Source: Campylobacterales bacterium
GTDB taxonomy: Bacteria > Campylobacterota > Campylobacteria > Campylobacterales > Hydrogenimonadaceae
Direction of reading: 5' to 3'
Length of the DNA: 19,847 bases
Assembly (NCBI GenBank): GCA_027065635.1
Contig: JAMONQ010000010.1
Location: forward strand, 1 to 19,847
Position 1 is the stretch's first letter; each line of letters starts with the position of its first letter. Of this stretch, positions 16,177 through 19,847 are shown one piece after another. Below the pieces are notes generated by a model. It saw only the letters and a program-made list of their open reading frames with translations, made no database searches and was not told the origin of the DNA. The position numbers and the translations under genes were made by a program.

Positions 16177-17111
16177 CAGCGAACCACCAGTCTGTCTTTT
16201 CCTTCATGCTTCGCCTGGTATACTGCGGCGTCCGCACGCTCTATGAGGCTTTCGAGAGTATCTCCCTTCTGGTGCGATGTAAGGCCCATGCTCAGAGTGA
16301 TACGGATGGTTTTTCCTTTATATATGAGCCTGTTGTTCCTGACGGCGTTCATCACTCTTTCGGCGACCTTTTTCGCATCCTCCTTGCTGGCTCTGTTGAA
16401 GATGATGAGAAACTCCTCTCCGCCGTATCTGTAGGCGCGGTCATACTCCCTAATGGAGAGTTTGAAGAGTTTGGCAAGAAGTACAAGTACCTTGTCTCCC
16501 GCAAGGTGACCGAATGTGTCGTTGATCTTTTTGAAGTCGTCCGCATCTATCATCAGTACGGAGATTTGAAGGCTTCTTTCGTCGGAGTGTTTGAGTAGCT
16601 CTTTCGCATCGATTTCGAGCGCTTTACGGTTGTAGAGCTTTGTAAGAGGGTCGATGTTGGACTGCTTTTGAAGCTCCTCGATCTCGCTTTCGAGCGACTT
16701 GATAAGCTCGTTCGCGCGCTGCAGCTCCTCCATCAGGTCGTTTTGAAAGGCTTCTATGCGGTTTTTGAATTTCGGAATGTCGATCTCTTCGGTGCTTTCG
16801 ACGATATTTTCTATCTCTATCGTATGGGTTTGCGTTATCTGTTTGAGATTCGTATTGGACTCTTTGAAAGAGTCGATGCTCTCCTTGGCTATATCTATAC
16901 ACTTTTTCGACTTCTTTTCGTGTTCGCTTTCAAGATACTCGTCCAGATAGATCGAGTATCCGGACTTTCTCAGTCTGGAGAAAAAGGTCTCAACAACATC
17001 TTTTATAACTTCGGCCGCATCGTTCGCTTCGATATCTTTTGCAATGACACTCTCTTGTATCTCTTCACAGCTCTTTTTTACAACGTCAGTAATCTTTTCA
17101 AGGGATGGCAT
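16176..17111 (-). CDS. Soluble diguanylate cyclase (GGDEF domain) with inhibitory site
   Basis: This enzyme makes cyclic di-GMP from two GTP. The 311 residues hold an N-terminal helical part (about 1-150) without membrane segments, ending in a coiled coil (about 115-150). The GGDEF domain spans about 152-311, with DPLTKLYNR, the metal site around D189-D191 (MIDADDFKKIND), and the active GGEEF at 230-234. REYD at 221-224, exactly five residues before it, is the canonical RxxD product-inhibition site, so feedback control is expected. The N-terminal region matches no sensor domain I recognise. The ATG has GGAG seven bases upstream. It is the first gene of the long train and directly coupled to cvpA. 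Confidence 0.93.
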   Translation of the reverse strand: MPSLEKITDVVKKSCEEIQESVIAKDIEANDAAEVIKDVVETFFSRLRKSGYSIYLDEYLESEHEKKSKKCIDIAKESIDSFKESNTNLKQITQTHTIEIENIVESTEEIDIPKFKNRIEAFQNDLMEELQRANELIKSLESEIEELQKQSNIDPLTKLYNRKALEIDAKELLKHSDERSLQISVLMIDADDFKKINDTFGHLAGDKVLVLLAKLFKLSIREYDRAYRYGGEEFLIIFNRASKEDAKKVAERVMNAVRNNRLIYKGKTIRITLSMGLTSHQKGDTLESLIERADAAVYQAKHEGKDRLVVR

Positions 17112-17176
17112 TTGTTTCTCCGAAATTCAGGATTGATCGTCGTCTACTCTTTTTTATGAGGTTTCCAAAATATTTC

Positions 17177-17182
17177 ATTATA
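17177..17182 (-). promoter_or_regulatory. Likely -10 promoter for the diguanylate cyclase-to-aroE gene train
   Basis: A perfect TATAAT on the minus strand predicts a start near 17170 and a leader of about 60 bases before the ATG at 17111. The region is A/T-rich and no clear -35 is seen. It is the only strong promoter-like site found upstream of the nine-gene run. Confidence 0.5.
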
Positions 17183-17240
17183 AAACATCGAAGCTGAAAT
17201 AAAGTTATGTATAGTATTGAGAAAACCAAAAACAGGAGGA

Positions 17241-17272
17241 TATGTGGGCAATTTTCACAAAATGCCCACATA
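17241..17272 (-). terminator. Probable terminator of the class II DAHP synthase gene
   Basis: TATGTGGGCA (17241-17250) pairs perfectly with TGCCCACATA (17263-17272). The loop can extend by TTTT/AAAA with a CAC turn. On the minus strand the stem lies 41 bases after the DAHP synthase stop and is followed, after CCTCCTG, by TTTTTGGTTTT. The T run is displaced by about eight bases, so termination may be imperfect, but no other end is visible before the next promoter. Confidence 0.55.
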
Positions 17273-17313
17273 CTTGTCATATCGAAACAACCGGCGCCCC
17301 GCTTTGCGGATCG

Positions 17314-18666
17314 CTACCGTTTGAGATCCTTGAAAAATTCGGATATCATGAATGCCATCTCGAGTGCCTGATTGGCGTTGAGTCTCGGATCGCACTGTGT
17401 ATGATAGCGGCTGCCGAGCGCATCCACCGTGATGTTGCAGCTCTGGCTTCCTGTACACTCCGTTACATCTTCACCGGTCATCTCCAGATGGATGCCTCCA
17501 GCGACCGTACCCTCGGCGGAGTGAATCTGGAAGAACTTCTTGACTTCCGCGAGAATGTTGTTGAACTCTCTGGTCTTGAAACCGTTTTCCGTTTTATATG
17601 TGTTGCCGTGCATCGGATCACAGCTCCATATGACGTTTTTGCCCTCGGCCTTTACACGTCTTAGAAGCGGCGGGAAGATATCCTCGATCTTGTCGGCGCC
17701 CATTCTCACTATCAGAGTGAGGCGTCCGGCGGTATTTTGGGGATTCAGCCTCTCAATAAGCTCTATAAGCTCGTCCTCTTTCATCGAGGGCCCCACTTTT
17801 ACGCCTACAGGATTGTTGATTCCTCTGAAAAACTCTACATGTGCACCGTCGATATCACGGGTTCTGTCTCCTATCCAGAGCATATGCGCGGAGCAGTCGT
17901 ACCATTTGCCGGTCAGGGAGTCGACTCGCGTGAGTGCCTCTTCATACCCGAGCAGCAGGGCTTCATGGGATGTATACAGTACGGTTTCATGAAGCTGCGG
18001 GGTATTTTCCGGAGTTATGCCGCAAGCGGCTATGAACTGCATCGCCTGGGTGATCTTTTCGGCGAGCTCTTCGTATCTCTTTCCGAGAGCTTTATCCTTG
18101 ACGAAGTCGAGATTCCAGTTGTGGACTTTCGTCAGATCGGCCATGCCTCCGCGGGAAAATGCGCGCAGCAGGTTCAGAGTGGCGGCCGACTGGTAGTATG
18201 CCTTGATCAGCTTTTCCGGCCTCGCCTCTCTCGCTTCTGGAGCGAAGTCGGCGTCGTTTACAATGTCGCCTCTGTAGCTTGGAAGCTCCATGTCTCCTTT
18301 CGCTTCCGTATCGGAGCTTCTCGGCTTGGCGAACTGGCCGGCTATACGGCCGACTTTTACGACAGGCTTGCCGCTTGAGTATGTCATCACGACAGCCATC
18401 TGCATCATGACCTTGAAGAGATTTTTTATCGTATCGGCGTTGAAGGCGTTGAAGCTTTCCGCACAATCTCCACCCTGAAGCAAGAATGCTTCGCCTCTGG
18501 AGACTTTGGCCAGCTTCTCCTGAAGACTTCTGGCCTCTTCAGCGAAGATCAGCGGAGGAAATTTCTTTAGCTCCTCTTCGACCCTCTTTACGCTTTGGGG
18601 ATCCTTGTAGCTGGGCTGCTGTTTTATAGGGAAGTCTCTCCAGCTCGATCTGTTCCATTCATTCAT
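17314..18666 (-). CDS. 3-deoxy-7-phosphoheptulonate synthase, class II (DAHP synthase)
   Basis: This enzyme condenses phosphoenolpyruvate with erythrose 4-phosphate, the entry step of the shikimate pathway. The 450 residues show the class II signatures GGDCAES (metal-ligand C68), KVGRIAGQFAKPR, HNWNLDF, GDRTRDIDGAHVEF, NPVGVKVGP, SCDPMHGNT, GIHLEMTGEDVTEC and QCDPRLN. The His, Glu and Asp in the last three complete the metal site known from the Mycobacterium tuberculosis enzyme. It is unrelated in sequence to the AroF/G/H type of Escherichia coli, although the symbol aroG is sometimes used. The ATG has AAGGA eight bases upstream. It appears to be transcribed alone, between its own promoter and a terminator, near aroE and trpE of the same pathway. 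Confidence 0.95.
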   Translation of the reverse strand: MNEWNRSSWRDFPIKQQPSYKDPQSVKRVEEELKKFPPLIFAEEARSLQEKLAKVSRGEAFLLQGGDCAESFNAFNADTIKNLFKVMMQMAVVMTYSSGKPVVKVGRIAGQFAKPRSSDTEAKGDMELPSYRGDIVNDADFAPEAREARPEKLIKAYYQSAATLNLLRAFSRGGMADLTKVHNWNLDFVKDKALGKRYEELAEKITQAMQFIAACGITPENTPQLHETVLYTSHEALLLGYEEALTRVDSLTGKWYDCSAHMLWIGDRTRDIDGAHVEFFRGINNPVGVKVGPSMKEDELIELIERLNPQNTAGRLTLIVRMGADKIEDIFPPLLRRVKAEGKNVIWSCDPMHGNTYKTENGFKTREFNNILAEVKKFFQIHSAEGTVAGGIHLEMTGEDVTECTGSQSCNITVDALGSRYHTQCDPRLNANQALEMAFMISEFFKDLKR

Positions 18667-18694
18667 TGCGTAAATCCTTGAAAAATTTGCGCAA
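18666..18694. promoter_or_regulatory. Dyad over the DAHP synthase promoter-start region (candidate operator)
   Basis: TTGCGTAAAT (18666-18675) and ATTTGCGCAA (18685-18694) are inverted repeats with one mismatch and a nine-base spacer. The dyad runs from the end of the -10 box to the first base of the start codon. Most of the upstream arm lies before the predicted transcript start, so it is better read as a DNA operator than an RNA hairpin. Confidence 0.4.
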
Positions 18695-18699
18695 TAATA
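18694..18699 (-). promoter_or_regulatory. Likely extended -10 promoter of the DAHP synthase gene
   Basis: On the minus strand TGGTATTAT is an extended -10 (TG, G, TATTAT). The predicted start is near 18687, leaving a leader of about 20 bases. No consensus -35 is visible. Confidence 0.5.
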
Positions 18700-18750
18700 C
18701 CATAAAACGGAAAAAGAATCCTGTTTGTACCTATTTTTGTTTGCAGGAGG

Positions 18751-18766
18751 CGGCCCTAAAGGGCCG
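18751..18766 (+). terminator. GC-rich stem-loop with T run on the plus strand, just after pilT
   Basis: CGGCCC-TAAA-GGGCCG is a 6-bp GC stem with a tetraloop, followed on the plus strand by TTTTGTAGTTT. It lies nine bases downstream of the pilT stop. The T run faces the plus strand while pilT is on the minus strand, so it would end antisense rather than pilT transcription. For pilT it may only be a 3'-end stem. Confidence 0.45.
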
Positions 18767-18775
18767 TTTTGTAGT

Positions 18776-19847
18776 TTAACTGATGTACTGGATCGCTTTG
18801 ATCAGCTCATCCGGGCGGGTGGAGTATCTTAGCGCTTCGCTCTTGTCTATTATGTGGCCCTGTACGAGTTTCACCATGACCTGTGTCTGTGTCTGCATGC
18901 CGCTTTCGCCCTGTCCAAGCTGCATCTGGCTGTAGATCTGGTGTACTTTGTCTTCGCGTATGAGGTTTGCGATAGCCGGATTGGTTATGAGAATTTCCGG
19001 AACGGCGATACGCCCTCCGCCGATTTTCGGCAGAAGTGCCTGGGAGATGACGGCCACCAGAGAGGTCGAGAGCTGAGCCCTGACCTGCGGCTGTTCATCT
19101 CCGCTGAAGACATCTATGATACGGTTGACTGTCTGTGCGGCCGAGTTTGTATGCAGCGTTCCGAAGACGAGGTGACCCGTTTCGGCCGCTGTAAGTGCTG
19201 CGGCTATGGTCTCTTTGTCGCGCATTTCACCGATGAGTATGACATCCGGATCCTCCCTTAGGGCATACTTCAGAGCATGGGCGAAGGAGTTGGTGTCGGT
19301 TCCTATGTTTCTGTGGGAGAAGAGAGACTGGTTGTTTTCGTGAACGAATTCGATAGGGTCTTCTATGGTGATGATATGCTTTCTCTCGGTCATGTTTATT
19401 TCGTTGAGCATGGCGGCGAGAGTTGTAGATTTACCGCTTCCGGTCGGACCTGTAACCAGAATGAGCCCTTTTTCTCTTTGAATGAGCTTCTTGTATATTT
19501 GCGGGGCTTCGAGATCGTCTATACTTGGTATGTTTGTAGGAATCACACGAAAAGCCGCGGCGACGTCATCCATCGTCCTGTAGTAATTGGCACGGAATCT
19601 TCCTACTTCGGGAATCTGGATAGCGAAGTCAAGCTCTTTGTGCTCCTCGAAACTCTTTTTCTGCTTCTCCGTGATTATCGAGTAGCACATCTCTTCTATG
19701 GTCTCGCCGTCGAGTTTCGGAAGATTGAGTGGTACGAGACGGCCGTCTATACGTATCTGCGGTTCGCTGCGGCTTACCAGATGCAGGTCGCTCGCCTTGT
19801 AGGCAACCACGTTCTTGAGCAGTTTTCTTATATCGAGCGTAATATTG
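18776..19847 (-). CDS. pilT: Type IV pilus retraction/twitching ATPase PilT, 5' end outside window
   Basis: PilT is the hexameric ATPase that powers pilus retraction at the inner membrane. The frame stays open to the right edge, reading NITLDIRKLLKNVVAYKASDLHLV. The GTG at 19810 is therefore internal and the true start lies beyond the window. Visible are the N-terminal domain with ASDLHL, Walker A GPTGSGKST, the Asp box TIEDPIEF, Walker B PDVILIGEMRD, the His box TGHLVFGTLHT, and a C-terminal AIANLIRED that corresponds to the PilT AIRNLIRE motif with Ala for Arg. This last motif favours PilT over PilB or GspE. No other pilus gene is in the window. Confidence 0.95.
   Translation of the reverse strand, partial: NITLDIRKLLKNVVAYKASDLHLVSRSEPQIRIDGRLVPLNLPKLDGETIEEMCYSIITEKQKKSFEEHKELDFAIQIPEVGRFRANYYRTMDDVAAAFRVIPTNIPSIDDLEAPQIYKKLIQREKGLILVTGPTGSGKSTTLAAMLNEINMTERKHIITIEDPIEFVHENNQSLFSHRNIGTDTNSFAHALKYALREDPDVILIGEMRDKETIAAALTAAETGHLVFGTLHTNSAAQTVNRIIDVFSGDEQPQVRAQLSTSLVAVISQALLPKIGGGRIAVPEILITNPAIANLIREDKVHQIYSQMQLGQGESGMQTQTQVMVKLVQGHIIDKSEALRYSTRPDELIKAIQYIS

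Noticed and set aside
17171..17201. TATTTCA-N17-TGAAATA dyad around the -10 box upstream of the diguanylate cyclase, considered as a Fur box for autoregulation.
   Set aside because: Seven-base arms in a 200-base A/T-rich gap are expected by chance, and the sequence does not match a Fur box such as GATAATGATAATCATTATC.
17242..17664. A plus-strand gene of 140 codons with AGGAGG before its ATG and a TATAGT upstream.
   Set aside because: The AGGAGG is only two bases from the ATG, the first codons are the arms of the DAHP synthase terminator stem, and the rest is antisense to the conserved DAHP synthase end. The protein resembles nothing known.

Overview
The window is ordinary, gene-dense core chromosome of a member of the Campylobacterota (formerly Epsilonproteobacteria). 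This rests on a fused CcsBA cytochrome c synthase with its four heme-binding histidines, a Campylobacter/Helicobacter-type DUF1882 protein lying beside lysS-glyA, a class II DAHP synthase, and the conserved order cvpA-fur-lysS-glyA-DUF1882-SPOR-aroE. Base composition looks balanced, richer in G+C than Campylobacter or Helicobacter, and a PilT pilus motor and a diguanylate cyclase are present. A free-living, perhaps vent-type genus (Hydrogenimonas- or Sulfurovum-like) fits, but the genus cannot be fixed from this stretch. There is no tRNA, rRNA, insertion sequence, CRISPR array, phage gene or visible foreign segment.

Layout. Bases 2-1876 (+) hold the proofreading and polymerase part of polA, whose 5' nuclease end lies outside the window. 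Bases 1988-5107 (+) hold ccsBA. dnaJ (6254-5121, -) converges on it. A 156-base divergent control region separates dnaJ from a siroheme nitrite/sulfite reductase and recR (6411-8698, +). recR converges on a long minus-strand gene train that starts near 17111 and runs to 8703: diguanylate cyclase, cvpA, fur, lysS, glyA, DUF1882 protein, SPOR protein, trpE, aroE. Most junctions overlap or are separated by a few bases, so this is probably one operon of about 8.4 kb. The two wider gaps, before the DUF1882 gene and before the SPOR gene, each hold a stem-loop. Upstream on the same strand are a separately promoted class II DAHP synthase (18666-17314) and pilT (from the right edge to 18776), whose 5' end is outside the window.

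How the genes work together. DAHP synthase, AroE and TrpE supply the entry step, a middle step and the tryptophan branch point of aromatic biosynthesis. LysS and GlyA serve translation and one-carbon metabolism, Fur iron control, and the SPOR protein and CvpA the cell envelope. CcsBA serves respiration through c-type cytochromes. RecR and PolA serve DNA repair.

No clearly new multi-gene system is visible. The points most worth following are: (1) the DUF1882 protein, whose motif order resembles a small archaeo-eukaryotic primase/LigD-type polymerase domain with a changed catalytic aspartate; (2) the dnaJ/reductase divergent region, where two octamers recur in swapped order and the reductase appears to start leaderless; (3) a dyad over the DAHP synthase promoter; (4) a signal-peptide-like segment inside CcsBA; and (5) a diguanylate cyclase heading the fur/lysS/aromatic gene train. 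Several reading-frame starts were moved from the longest possible ORF because ribosome-binding sites or gene junctions favour inner starts. No gap between genes exceeds 300 bases.
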